Assembly: GCF_900109355.1 (NCBI RefSeq) | Contig: NZ_FOBF01000027.1 | Coordinates: 50,365-114,364 of the forward strand | From: Nonomuraea pusilla | Lineage (GTDB): Bacteria > Actinomycetota > Actinomycetes > Streptosporangiales > Streptosporangiaceae | DNA length: 64,000 nt | Direction of reading: 5' to 3' | Shown here: positions 50,137 to 61,000 of the stretch, piece by piece | Numbering within the stretch: position 1 is the first letter of the stretch | Layout: each line of letters opens with the position of its first letter | Translations under genes and position numbers: made by a program | Notes under the pieces: generated by a model | What the model saw: the letters and a program-made list of their open reading frames with translations, nothing else | What the model was told of the DNA's origin: nothing | The model's database searches: none

Positions 50137-53100
50137 TCAGGAGATGAGGCCGCAGGCCCGGCCCGCCTTCTCCAGCGTGGCGACCGCGGTGTCCAGGTCG
50201 GCTTCTGAATGGCTGAGGTTGACGATCGTCCGCAGGCGGGGCAGCGTCCGCGGCACCGCCGGGTAGACGATGGGCTGCACGAACAGCCCGTCGAGCTGGC
50301 ACAGCCTGGCCATGGCGCCCGCCTGACCGGCGCTGCGGCAGATGATCGGCACCACCGGTGTCTCGCTGGCGAGCGTGTCGAAGCCGAGCGCGCGCAGCCG
50401 CTCGTGGTAGCGGGCCGTCCTGGCCCGCAGCTCGCGGGTGAGCTCCGGCGCGGCCGCCATCACCTCGATGGCCGCCTTGGCCGCCGCCACCTGGGCGGGT
50501 GTCGCGGCGGCCGAGAACATCCAGCCGCGCGCGTTGTTCTTCAGCGCGAAGATCAGATCGCGTGATCCCGCGACGTAGCCGCCCGCGCTGGGCACGGTCT
50601 TGGACAGCGTGCCCATCTTCACGTCGACGCGGGCCGGGTCGATGCCGAAGTGCTCGGTGATGCCGCGTCCCGTGTCCCCGAGCACGCCGAGGCTGTGCGC
50701 CTCGTCCACCATGAGCGGAGCGTCGTAGCGCTCGCACAGCTCCAGGATGCCCGGCAGGTCGGCCACGTCGCCGTCCATGCTGAAGACGGCGTCGGTCACC
50801 ACCAGCCGGCCCGCGTCCCCCACCTTCTTCAGGGCGCGCTCCAGGTCGGCCAGGTCGTTGTGCGCGTACGTGATGACGTCGGCGCCGGACAGCCGGTATC
50901 CGTCGAGGATGCTGGCGTGGTTGTAGACGTCGCCCACGATCACGTCGCCGGGGCCGACGAGGGCGCTCACCGTGGCCACGTTGGCCATGTAGCCGCTGGA
51001 GTAGACGACGGCGTCCTCGGCGCCGAGGAAGCGGGCGAGCGACAGCTCCAGTTCGCGGTGCAGGTGCAGGGTCCCGGCCAGGAGCCGGACGCCGTGGGCG
51101 CCGGTTCCGTGCCGTTCCACCGCGTCCAGGACCTGCTGGTCGATGTAGTCGTGCCCGATGAGCCCCAGGTAGCTGTACGAGGCGAAGTTGAGGAACCAGC
51201 GGCCGTCGAACTTGATCCTGGCGCCCTCGGCCTGCTCGATGACGGGCTCGTAGAAGTACTCGTCCCTGGCGACGATGAGGCGGTCCTCCTCGGAGAGCGC
51301 GTCGATGCGCCGGTCGAGGAAGGTGCCGTCGGCGGCGTTGGACAGCCGGCCGGGCAGGGTCCGTCGCGGCACGCGGCCGTTGGCCCGAGGCGCGGCGGAG
51401 GGAGGCGGGGCCGCCGGGACGGTCGGGACGGTCGGGATGATCGGGACCGGCGGGGCGGGCTTCGGCGGCACGCGGCTCGGCGGGCTCTCCACCGGCCGGG
51501 CGGACGCCGGCTCACGGTAGCGGTCCCACGGGGAGACGAAGGAGCCGGCGGCCCTGCCCTCGGGGGCCGGCGCGGGCCGCTCGTCCCGGGGGACCGGCGG
51601 GGGCGTCTCGCGCGGTTCCCCCGCGGCGGGGCCGCCGGCGGCTCCCGTGCGGGGCAGCGACTCCAGGCGGCCGAGCAGGACGCCGACACGGCTGTGCTCG
51701 AAGAACACCATGGGATCGACGTCGAGCCCGCCGCCGGACAGGGACGCGGCCAGCTCGACCGCCATCATCGAATCGAGGCCCAGCTCCAGCAGGTCGTCCT
51801 CGGGCATGACGTCGTCGACGTGGAGGATCTTCTTCACGGCGGCGGTGAGCTGCGGCCACAGCCCGCTCTCCGGTGTGACGGCGGTCATCGGTTCACCCTT
51901 CGCGTGCGCGGCGGCGGACAGGACGTAGTTCGCGGGAGGACGGCTGAGGACGGCACGCAGCAGGGCGACGCCGTCGTCCGCGGTGAGAGCGGGAATGCCG
52001 TGCGCGGCGGCCTTCGGGGCGACGTCCTCCCCCATGCCGATGGCCCACAGGCCCCAGCCGAGGCTGTACCAGGGCTCGCCGGCGGCGCGGCGGCGCGCGG
52101 CGTAGCCGTCCAGGTAGGCGTTGGCGGCGGCGTAGGAGCTCTGACCGAGGTTGGCGCGTACGGCCGAGATCGACGAGAACAGGGCGACGAAGCCCGGCGG
52201 GGCGTGCCCGGCCACCAGCTCGGCGAGGGCGTGGACCCCGCCGACCTTGGGGTCGAGCACCTCCTCCACCTGCCGCGGTGTCAGGCTGCGCGCCAGGCCG
52301 TCGCGGAGCACCCCGGCGGTGTGGAAGACGCCGTCGTAGCGTGCGGCGCCGCCGAGCACCCCGGGCAGGAAGCGCACGTCGGCGGCCACGACGTCCAGCT
52401 CGCAGAGCGCGCCGAGCCGGTCCAGCCGCCGCCGGGTCTCTCCCCCGTCGGGGACGGTCCTGCCGACCAGGGTCAGGTGCGCGCAGCCCTCCTCGGCCAG
52501 GAACTCCGCCACCCGCAGGCCGATGGCGCCCATGCCGCCGGTGATCAGGAAGCGCCCGCCCCGGAACCGGGGTGGTGCGCCGGTGGCGGGCGGGTGCGGT
52601 TCCAGCGACGGCGCGTGCCAGGAGCCGCCGCGCCTGGCGAGTTCGAGCTCGGCGCGCGGCGCGTCCCACGGCGGTGCGGCGCCGCCGGGTTCCAGGTCGA
52701 CCAGGCGCACGGTGGTGCGGGGATGCTCCAGGCGCAGGGTGCGTCCCAAGCCCCACAGCGCCGTCATGAAGGGGTCGACGGGCTCCCCTCCCGTGACGTC
52801 GTGGGCCCCCGCGGTGACGATGAGCAGATCCGGCATCGGGGGGCGCGCCGCCAGCCGGCGTACGAGGGTGAAGGCGCCCTGCAGGGCCGCGGTCACCTGT
52901 TTCGGGCTCGCCACGCCCTCGGGGGCGACGTACACCACCTCCTGGACGGGGCCGCCGGCGAGCGTCTCGTCGAGTCGTTCCACGGTCAGCTCGCCCGGCG
53001 TCAGCCGCACGGTGAGCCTGCCGGGCGGCGCCGCGACGTCGTGCTCCGAGACGAGCAGCACGGGCCCGTCAAGCGCCGACGGCGCGGAGGCCGACCCGGG

Positions 53101-53940
53101 CGCCGACGGCGCGGCGGCCGGGTCGGTCCTCCGCCACGTGACGGTCTGGACCAGCGGGGGCGTCGCGGCGGGCGGCGGCTGGGGCGCGCGGAACGAGGCG
53201 GCCTTGAGCGTAATGCGCTCCAGTTCGAGCAGCACCTCGCCTTGCTGGTTGCAGACGGTGGCCCGGCCGCGCAGGGCGGCGCCGGCGGCGCCCTGCGCCG
53301 TGTCCCGCTCGACCAGGGCCAGGACCGTGCCGGTGATCCTGCGGCGGGCGACGATCCGGCCGACGTGCCAGGGCAGGAACGCCTGGGCGGCGCCGGTGTC
53401 GAGCATGCCGAGGCACTGGAAGACGCCGTCGAGCAGCGGCGGCGGCACGAAGGCCGGCGCGTGCAGGTCGTCGGTCGCGCGCAGGACGGCCAGCATCCGG
53501 CCCGGTCCCGCGTACGCCGTCCGGATCGCCTGGAAGGCCGGCCCGTAGGTGATGCCGCTGGCGCGCCGCCACGCGGCCACGTCCGTCAGCGGGACGTCCC
53601 GCTCGCAGCCGGCGCGCAGGGCGGTGACGTCGAGATAGCGGGGCGGCGGCAGCGGTTCGCCCCGCGTGCGGGCGCTGCCGTACTCGACGCCCGCCGAGCG
53701 GACCGAGCACTGCCCGTCCTCGGCCGTGACGACCTCGATCTCGACGTCCGGCCCTGTCACCCGCAGCGGCGCGCGGAAGGCGACGTGCTCCAGCGTCCAG
53801 ACGGAGTCGGGCCGCCGGGCGTCGCAGGCGCGGAGCACAGCGTCGATCTGGGTCGCGGCCGCGATGACCGGGGTGTCGCCGATCCGGTGGTCCGCCACCA
53901 GCGGATCGGCCGCGCGCAGGTGGAGCCTGATTCCGCTCAT
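50137..53940 (-). CDS. PKS3: DH-KR-ACP-alpha-oxoamine synthase fusion
   Basis: A 1267-residue polyketide synthase half-module with a fused PLP enzyme. DH at about 1-280 starts the protein (HxxxGxxxxP in DHRIGDTPVI; DxxxQ in LLDGVFQC). KR at about 430-650 has TGGMGAIG, with Ser in FSSIS and Tyr in QSSYAAANAY. ACP has Ser724 in GLDSMM. After a Pro-rich linker, residues about 870-1267 are an alpha-oxoamine synthase: SSGYMANVAT, DEAHSLGVLG and PLP Lys1114 in GTLSKTVPS. It begins with DH because its KS-AT partner is the C-terminus of PKS2. It lacks a thioesterase; release is probably by decarboxylative condensation with an amino acid. Confidence 0.92.
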   Translation of the reverse strand: MSGIRLHLRAADPLVADHRIGDTPVIAAATQIDAVLRACDARRPDSVWTLEHVAFRAPLRVTGPDVEIEVVTAEDGQCSVRSAGVEYGSARTRGEPLPPPRYLDVTALRAGCERDVPLTDVAAWRRASGITYGPAFQAIRTAYAGPGRMLAVLRATDDLHAPAFVPPPLLDGVFQCLGMLDTGAAQAFLPWHVGRIVARRRITGTVLALVERDTAQGAAGAALRGRATVCNQQGEVLLELERITLKAASFRAPQPPPAATPPLVQTVTWRRTDPAAAPSAPGSASAPSALDGPVLLVSEHDVAAPPGRLTVRLTPGELTVERLDETLAGGPVQEVVYVAPEGVASPKQVTAALQGAFTLVRRLAARPPMPDLLIVTAGAHDVTGGEPVDPFMTALWGLGRTLRLEHPRTTVRLVDLEPGGAAPPWDAPRAELELARRGGSWHAPSLEPHPPATGAPPRFRGGRFLITGGMGAIGLRVAEFLAEEGCAHLTLVGRTVPDGGETRRRLDRLGALCELDVVAADVRFLPGVLGGAARYDGVFHTAGVLRDGLARSLTPRQVEEVLDPKVGGVHALAELVAGHAPPGFVALFSSISAVRANLGQSSYAAANAYLDGYAARRRAAGEPWYSLGWGLWAIGMGEDVAPKAAAHGIPALTADDGVALLRAVLSRPPANYVLSAAAHAKGEPMTAVTPESGLWPQLTAAVKKILHVDDVMPEDDLLELGLDSMMAVELAASLSGGGLDVDPMVFFEHSRVGVLLGRLESLPRTGAAGGPAAGEPRETPPPVPRDERPAPAPEGRAAGSFVSPWDRYREPASARPVESPPSRVPPKPAPPVPIIPTVPTVPAAPPPSAAPRANGRVPRRTLPGRLSNAADGTFLDRRIDALSEEDRLIVARDEYFYEPVIEQAEGARIKFDGRWFLNFASYSYLGLIGHDYIDQQVLDAVERHGTGAHGVRLLAGTLHLHRELELSLARFLGAEDAVVYSSGYMANVATVSALVGPGDVIVGDVYNHASILDGYRLSGADVITYAHNDLADLERALKKVGDAGRLVVTDAVFSMDGDVADLPGILELCERYDAPLMVDEAHSLGVLGDTGRGITEHFGIDPARVDVKMGTLSKTVPSAGGYVAGSRDLIFALKNNARGWMFSAAATPAQVAAAKAAIEVMAAAPELTRELRARTARYHERLRALGFDTLASETPVVPIICRSAGQAGAMARLCQLDGLFVQPIVYPAVPRTLPRLRTIVNLSHSEADLDTAVATLEKAGRACGLIS

Positions 53941-55058
53941 GTGCGCAGGCCGAATCGCTGGGTGGCCTTCACCAGGCCGTTGACCTGGATGTCGACGCGA
54001 TGCTCGCCCGGGTAGTACGTGCGGGTCTGCACCTCCTTGATCGGGTGGGACTTCCGCAGGCTCCGCCGTTCGCCGGCGGCGAGGTCGAGGGTCGTGAGCT
54101 TGAAGACCTTGGGGATGCTGCGGCCGTTCTTGCGCACGTGGTGGACGACGTAGTCGACGGTGACGCTGTGGGCCCGGTCGTCGGTGTTCGCGACGTCGAG
54201 GTCGATGACGAGGGTGTCCCCGACGCTCACCCACGACGGGGTGACGGTCAGCCGGGGCACCTGGACCCGTTCGCCGCCCGTCGCGCCGAGGATGGCCAGG
54301 GCCTGCTGGTCGCCCTTCTTCACGAGAGTGCGCAGCCCGTGCCTGACGGTCCAGGCGGTCTCGGGGGTGGGGCTCTCCTCCAGCCAGCGCGACGCCGTGG
54401 CGAGGGCGGCGTCGGGCGTGTCCTTGGAGATGTCGTTGAGGTTGTTCGCGACGGACTTGCGCACGTACTCGGAGGGGTCGCTGCGCAGGGGTTCGAGGAT
54501 CTCGAGGACGGGCCGCGGGTCCTCGACGAACATGCCGAGGGTGCGGGCCCAGGGCAGGCGCGGCCTGACGCCCTCGCTGGCCAGGCGCCGCACGTTGTGG
54601 CTCGGGCTGTGCGCCCACTCGGCGATCCGCTTCATCGTCGGCTCGTAGTGCCGCTCGATGTAGGGCCGGATCGCGTACTCGCCGGTGTGCCGCCTGGTGA
54701 TCTCCTCGATGGCGTCGAGGGACAGCTCGGGATGGTCGAGGCCGTACTCCTCCACGAACCTGGCCACCGGCATCAGGAACCAGCTGGTGTTGAACATGCC
54801 CTCGCCTTCGGCGAGTTCGTCGCCGAGGATCGACAGGAGGATCGACACGGCGCCGGGATAGTCGTCGGGCAGCCGTGTGCGCAGGCCCTCGGCCAGCACC
54901 AGGACGCGGTCCTTCAGCTCCTTGCCCGGTATCCGCCGCTCGACCTCGGCGGCGTAGCTCTCGACGTCGAACTCGGGGTGCACGGCGCGGATCCTGCCGC
55001 CGATGAGGTGTGCGGCCTCGCCGTTGAAGTGTCGCTTCAGTCCGTACTCGCTAGCCAT
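53937..55058 (-). CDS. AlkC-type DNA alkylation-repair glycosylase inside the PKS operon
   Basis: A 373-residue protein. Residues about 1-265 are HEAT-like repeats with the AlkC signature SEYVRKSVANNLNDISKDTP (near 185). Residues about 270-373 form an Ig-like beta domain (LTVTPSWVSVGDTLVIDLDV). AlkC enzymes excise alkylated bases without base flipping. The gene overlaps PKS2 by 8 bp and PKS3 by 4 bp, so it is made in step with the synthase. Related HEAT glycosylases (YtkR2, AzinU-type proteins) give self-resistance in alkylator producers. A structural role unrelated to DNA is possible but less likely. Confidence 0.88.
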   Translation of the reverse strand: MASEYGLKRHFNGEAAHLIGGRIRAVHPEFDVESYAAEVERRIPGKELKDRVLVLAEGLRTRLPDDYPGAVSILLSILGDELAEGEGMFNTSWFLMPVARFVEEYGLDHPELSLDAIEEITRRHTGEYAIRPYIERHYEPTMKRIAEWAHSPSHNVRRLASEGVRPRLPWARTLGMFVEDPRPVLEILEPLRSDPSEYVRKSVANNLNDISKDTPDAALATASRWLEESPTPETAWTVRHGLRTLVKKGDQQALAILGATGGERVQVPRLTVTPSWVSVGDTLVIDLDVANTDDRAHSVTVDYVVHHVRKNGRSIPKVFKLTTLDLAAGERRSLRKSHPIKEVQTRTYYPGEHRVDIQVNGLVKATQRFGLRT

Positions 55059-58000
55059 GGTGCTCGGGCCTTCTCCTGTGGTCGGGGTGCGTGCCGTCGG
55101 AGACGTCCCCGGGGTCCCGGGCGTCGGCCGGGATCCAGAAACGCTGCCGGTGGAACGGATAGGTCGGGATGCCGGTGATGCGCTGGTGCTTGCCGTGGTG
55201 GAGGCCGGTCCAGTTCAGGTCGGCGCCGGTGTGGTTGTGGTGGGCGGCCAGCGCGGCGTGGAGCTGGGCCTGGTCGCCGCGCCCGCGCTGGAGCGTGGCG
55301 ATCCACGCCGGGTGGGGGCCCGAGCCTGGCTCGGTGAGCGTGGCGCGGGCCAGGGGGATCAGCTGCGGGTGGGGGCCGACCTCCCACACGGTGTGCGGGC
55401 CCGTCTCGCCCAGCGTGGCGACGGCCTGGGCGAACCGGACGGGCCTGCGGATGGCCTGCGCCCAGTACGAGGGGTCGGTCGCGGTGCCCGTCGTGTGCCA
55501 GGTGCCGGTGACGGCGCTGACGAAGGGGATCACCGGCGGGCTGAGGGGGGTCTCGGCCACGGCGTCGGCGAACGGGGCGACGGCGTCGTCCATCAGCGCC
55601 GAGTGGAAGGCGTGACTGACCGTCAGCGGCTGCACGCGTTCCGCCGTCAGCGCCCGGAACCGGTCGACGGCCTCGGCGGGCCCGCTGATGGTCTGCACCC
55701 GCGGCGCGTTGTAGGCGGCGATCTCGACGCCGGGATGGGACCGGAGCGCGGCCGTGAGGGTGTGGGCGTCGGCGTGGACGACGGCCATGGTCCCGCCGGC
55801 GGGCTGCGCCTGCATCAGCCGGCCGCGCACCGCGGTCAGCCGCAGCAGGTCGGGCAGCGTCAGCACGCCGGCGGCCCAGGCCGCGGTCAGCTCGCCGAGG
55901 CTGTGCCCGGCGACCACACCCGGCCGGATGCCGGCCTGCTCCAGGCACCGCACGAGGGCGACCTGCACGCTGACGATGCCGATCTGCGCGTACCCGGTCT
56001 GGTCCAGCAGGTGCCTGGCCTCGCCGTGCAGCAGGTCGAGCAGCGGCACGTCGGTGTACGGCGCCAGGAGCTCGGCGCATTCGTGCAGCGCGTCGCGGAA
56101 GTGCGGCTCGGTGGCGAGCAGGCCCCTGCCCATGCCGGCGTACTGCGAGCCCTGCCCCGTGAACAGGAACGCCGTCGTCGTCGCCCTGCCGGTGTGCCGG
56201 GTCGCCGGCGTGGTGCCCGCCGCGACCTCGGCGAGCCGGGCGGCCAGTTCCCCGGCGGTGGCGCCGTGCACGGCCACACGGTGACGGTGCGCGGCCCGTG
56301 CGGCGTTCGCGGTGAGGGCGAAGTGGCCGAGCCCGTCCTCGGCCGTCGCCGCGACATGGTCGGCGTACGCTCCGGCCAGGGCGCGCAGCGCGGGCTCGCT
56401 GGCCGCGCCGACCCGCACGATGTGGCTGTCCTGGGAGAGAGGCGCCGGGACGGGCCGGGCGGGCGGCTCCTCCACGATCACGTGCGCGTTGACGCCTCCC
56501 ATGCCGAAGGCGCTGATCGCGGCGCGGCGCGGCCGGTCCGCGCGCGGCCACGGCTGGGCACGGGCCGCGAGGTAGAACGGGGTGTCCTCGAACCGGATGT
56601 GGCCGTTGGGGCGGGTGACGTGGAGCGTCGGCGGAATCCGGCCGTGCTCCATGGCCAGCAGCACCTTCACCAGTCCCGCGAGGCCCGCCGCCGGCTCCAG
56701 ATGGCCGATGTTCGACTTCAGCGACCCGATCGCGCAGTACTGGGAGCGGTCCGTGTGCCGGCGCCACGCCCTGGTCAGCCCGTCGATCTCGATCGGGTCG
56801 CCCAGCCGCGTCCCGGTGCCGTGCGCCTCGACGAGTTCGATGGTGTCCGGGGTGACGGCCGCGTCCCTGAGCGCGGCGGTGATGACGTCGCTCTGCGCTC
56901 TGGGGCTCGGCGCGGAGTAGCGGGTGGTCCGGCCGCCGTGGTTCACGGCCGCGCCCTTGATCAGGCCGCGGACGCGGTCGCCGTCCCGCTCGGCGTCGCC
57001 GTGGCGGCGCAGCACCACGGCGACGGCGCCTTCGCCGGGCACGAAGCCGTCCGCAGCGTCGTCGAAGGCGCGGCAGCGGTGCCGCGGCGACAGCGCCATG
57101 AGGTCGCCCATGGAGCGGAAGTACTCGGGGCTGATGGCGGCGTGCACGGCGCCGATCACCGCCGTGTCGACGTCTCCGGCGCGCAGGTGCTGCATGGCGG
57201 TGTGCAGCGCCACCAGCGACGAGGAGCACAGGGTGTTGACGAGGGTGCTCGGGCCGTGCCAGTCCATGAGGTAGGACAGCCGGTTCGCGATCATCGCCTC
57301 CAGGCCGAGACCGCGCCCGTCAGGGATGCCGTGGCGGGCCCGCTCCTCGTGGTAGTGGTCGTGGCTGTAGGCGATCCACAGGCCGGTGGTGCTGCCCTCG
57401 GCGCGTTCGCCGAGACGGCCGCCGTCCTCCAGGGCCTCCCAGATCGTCTCGTACACGATGCGCGCCTGCGGGTCGATCAGCGGAGCCTCCCGGGGCGAGA
57501 TCCGGAAGAGCGCGGGGTCGAACTCGTCCACGCGGTCCAGGAACGAGGCGTACGGGGCCGGGCCGTGCGGCCGGTCCCAGCGGCCGCCGGGCAGGGGGCG
57601 CACGGTGTCCCTGCCCTCGTCGAGCAGCTCCGCGAAGGCGGCGAGGCCGTCGGCGCTGGGCAGCCGGACGGCCGCGCCGACGACGGCGATGTCGCGTGAG
57701 CGCGGAGCGCCGTCCGAGGCGGTGGTGCGCTGTGGAGGGGCCGGGGTGGGCTGTCGGGCGGCCGTGGTGGGCTGTCGGGCGGCCGGGGTCGGGATCGCCG
57801 GCCTGGCTTCGCCGACCGGACCGGCGGCGGCGACCTCCGCCTTCTCGAAAGCCCGATCCTCGCGCGCGGCGGGGGTGTCCCGCGAAGCGACGGCCGCATC
57901 GGGCGCGGGCACCGCGGCGGGTGCCGGCGCGGCGGCCGGTGCGGGCGCGGCCGCCGGTGCCGGCGCGGCGGCCGGTGTCGGCGCGGCGGCGGGTGCGGGC

Positions 58001-61000
58001 GCGGCGGCTGCCGGCAGGTCCGCGAGGTGCGGCGCCTCGACCGCGATGAAGTCGGCGAATAGCCGCGGGGTCGGGTACTCGAAGAACACCGTCGGATACA
58101 GCGACAGGCCGTACTCCTGGGAGATGCGCTCGCTCAGCGACACCAGCCCGACCGAGTCGAACCCCGCGGACAGGAACTCCGTGTCGGCGTGCTCCTCCGG
58201 CGTGCCCGTCAGCGCCAGGAACCAGGAGAGCACCCGCGCGGCCACCGCGGGCCCGCCCGCCGGGGAGGCGGCCCCCGGCCGCCGTACGGTCGTCACCAGC
58301 CGGGTCGCGGGCGCGACGGGGGCCGGGGACTGGGCCTGGGCCTGGGTCGCCGCCGGATCGGCCGCCACCGCCACCGCCACCGCCGTCTCGTCCGGCTTGT
58401 CGTCGGGCTTGTCGTCAGGCTTGTGGTCGGGCTTGTGGTCGTCGAACGCCGACAGCGGCACCCGTTTCGATGACATGTCGGCGAAGACCAGCAGCGGCCG
58501 GCCCGTCGCGTCGGTCACCGTCTGGGTGACCCGGCAGGCCTCGTCGTTCCAGAAGGCGATCTCCGTGCGGACGTAGGCGGCGTCGTCCAGCGGGCCGTGG
58601 ACGTCCACCCGGCCCACCGAGAGAGGGATGAACGCGGACGCGTCGGAGGCGCCGAACACCGGGTTGTCCGGGGCGATCGCGGCGATGGTGACGCTGTCGA
58701 GCAGCCCGGGGAAGAGCTGGACGCCGTCCGGGTTCAGCTCCCGCTGGCGGCGGCCCTCGACGCGGGCGAGCGTGCCGCCGTCGGGCAGGCCGGCCACCCA
58801 GGAGATGTTCCGGTAGTAGCGGCCGTGGTGGTAGCCGATGCGCCGCAGCCACCGGTACAGGCCGGAGCCCGCGTGGAGGTCGGAGCAGGCGTCCAGGAGC
58901 GAGGCGAGCGGCACGGCGTCAGGCCGGTGGGCGGGCTGCGCGAGGTACCGGCCGGTGACGAAGGGCTCACGGCTTTCCGCGTCCTCGACCGTGAACCGGC
59001 CCTGCCCGTCCACCTGGCAGACCACCCGGCGCGCCCCGGTGGGGATCAGCGGGCGGTGGAAGAGGATGTCGGCGACCCCGTGGAAGGCCTCGCCGTGCAG
59101 GGCGGCGCCCTCGCGCAGGAAGTCGAACCAGGCGACACCCGGAAGCATGATCTTCCGGTAGACGGCGTGCTGCGCGATGGGGGTCTCACCGGGCCCGAAC
59201 ACCCGGGAGAAGGCGTATCCGGCGGCGCTCCGGCCGGAGAGGAGTTCCGTGGGCGTCCCCGGTTCGGCCGAGCGCAGCGGCTCGCGCAGGTCCAGGGCCG
59301 GACCGGCCGGCTGGGCCGCGGGCAGCAGCCGCTTGCGCCAGCCGCGCCCCGCCTGGAACGCGGACCAGTCGATGTCGCGTCCCGCCGCGAAGAGTTCGGC
59401 GGTGATCGCGGCGAGCACCGCGGCCACCTCCTGCTCGCCGCGCGCCGGGGCCAGCCGCGCGCAGACCTCCCCCTCGTCGGCGGCCGGTTCCCCGTCGCCC
59501 GCGTGCTTGAGCACGTCGGCCAGCGCCTGCTCCAGGGGGACGCGTCCCCAGGCGAAGTCCCTGACGGCCTCCCATCCCAGGGGCAGATCCACCGCGTCCT
59601 CCGGCAGCCCCAGGTCCCGCAGCGCCACCGCGAGGGCGACGCCTTCGCTGATCCGGAGCAACTCGCCGTGGAACCCGGCAAGCGGCACGCCGGTGGCCGT
59701 CTCGAAGAGGCCGACGACCTCGCGCACGGCGGGCGCGGAGCGGACGAGGGCCGCCAGCCACGCGAGGGCGTCAGGAGCGGCCTGCGGGCGCACCGGCACG
59801 GTGACGCGGGGCCTGCCGGCGTCGCCGTCCCTGAGCAGCCACGCGCGCAGAGCGGAGGCCAGCTCGCCGGCGTCGGCCCCGGTGACGGCCAGCCGTTCGC
59901 GGCGGTGCGGACGGGCCAGCCGCGCCGTGGCGCACACGTCGTCGAGGTCGTCGGCCACGGTGGGCAGGAACCGGAGCCACTGCGCCGCCAGTTCGCGCAG
60001 CGCGTAGGAGCTGTCCGCCGACAGGGGCAGCACGTGGACCGTCCGGGCGGGCGCCTCGTCCCGCGCCGGCCCGGCCGGGGCCTCGGGCGCGGCCTCCACG
60101 ACGACGTGGGCGTTCGTGCCGCCGAAGCCGAAACCGCTCACCGCCGCCCGCCGCACCGGCGCCTCGGGCCAGGAGCGCCGGCCGCTGGGAAGGTAGAAGG
60201 GGCCGGCGGACAGGTTGAGGCGGGGGTTGGGGGCCTCGACGGTCAGCGCCGGGATGACGCCCTCGCGCAGCATGACGATGACCTTCGCCAGCGCCGCGAG
60301 GCCCGACGCCGAGTGCAGGTGGCCGATGCGGCGCTTGAGCGAGCCGAGGGCCACGGAGTTCCGGGGGACGCCGTGCCGGCCGAACACCTCGGTGAGGGCG
60401 CGCGCCTCGATCGGGTCTCCGATGGCGGTGCCGGTGCCGTGCGCCTCGACGTACTGGACGGTGGCCGGGTCGATCGTCTCGTAGACCTTGCTCAGCAGCT
60501 CCACCTGGGCGTCCAGGTTCGGCGTCGTGACGCCCATGGTGGAGCCGTCGTTGTTGACCGCGGTCGCGCTGATCGCGCCGAGGATCAGGTCGTGGTCGGC
60601 CAGGGCCGCCCGCATCGGCTTCAGGACGAGCGCGACGGCGCCCTCCCCCGGCACGTAGCCGTCGGCCCTGCGGTCGAACGTCCGGCACAGGCCGTCCGGG
60701 GACAGGGCTCCGGTGCGTGAGAGCAGCACGAACGTCAGCGGGTCGATCAGCAGATCGACCGCTCCGACCACGGCCAGCTCGGTGGCGCCGGCCGCGAGGC
60801 TCTGGCAGGCGAGCCACACCGCCGTCAGCGAGGACGAGCAGGCCGTGTCGACGACCAGGCTCGGACCCGACAGGTCGAAGCGGTCGGACAGCCAGGCCGC
60901 CATGAAGTTCTGCGACCGCCCCCACAGGGCGGCCGGGCGGCCGGCGGGTTCCGGCGTCCCGGCCAGGCCGCGCCCGTGGTCGAAGCCGTAGGCGTTCATG

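Noticed and set aside
50137..54618. A longer start for PKS3 extending into alkC
   Set aside because: The extra 226 codons are an out-of-frame shadow of alkC; the ATG at 53940 overlaps the alkC stop and begins directly with the DH domain.
55003..57699. Long plus-strand open frames across the PKS genes
   Set aside because: Antisense composition artefacts; the minus strand carries intact KS, AT, DH and ACP motifs throughout.
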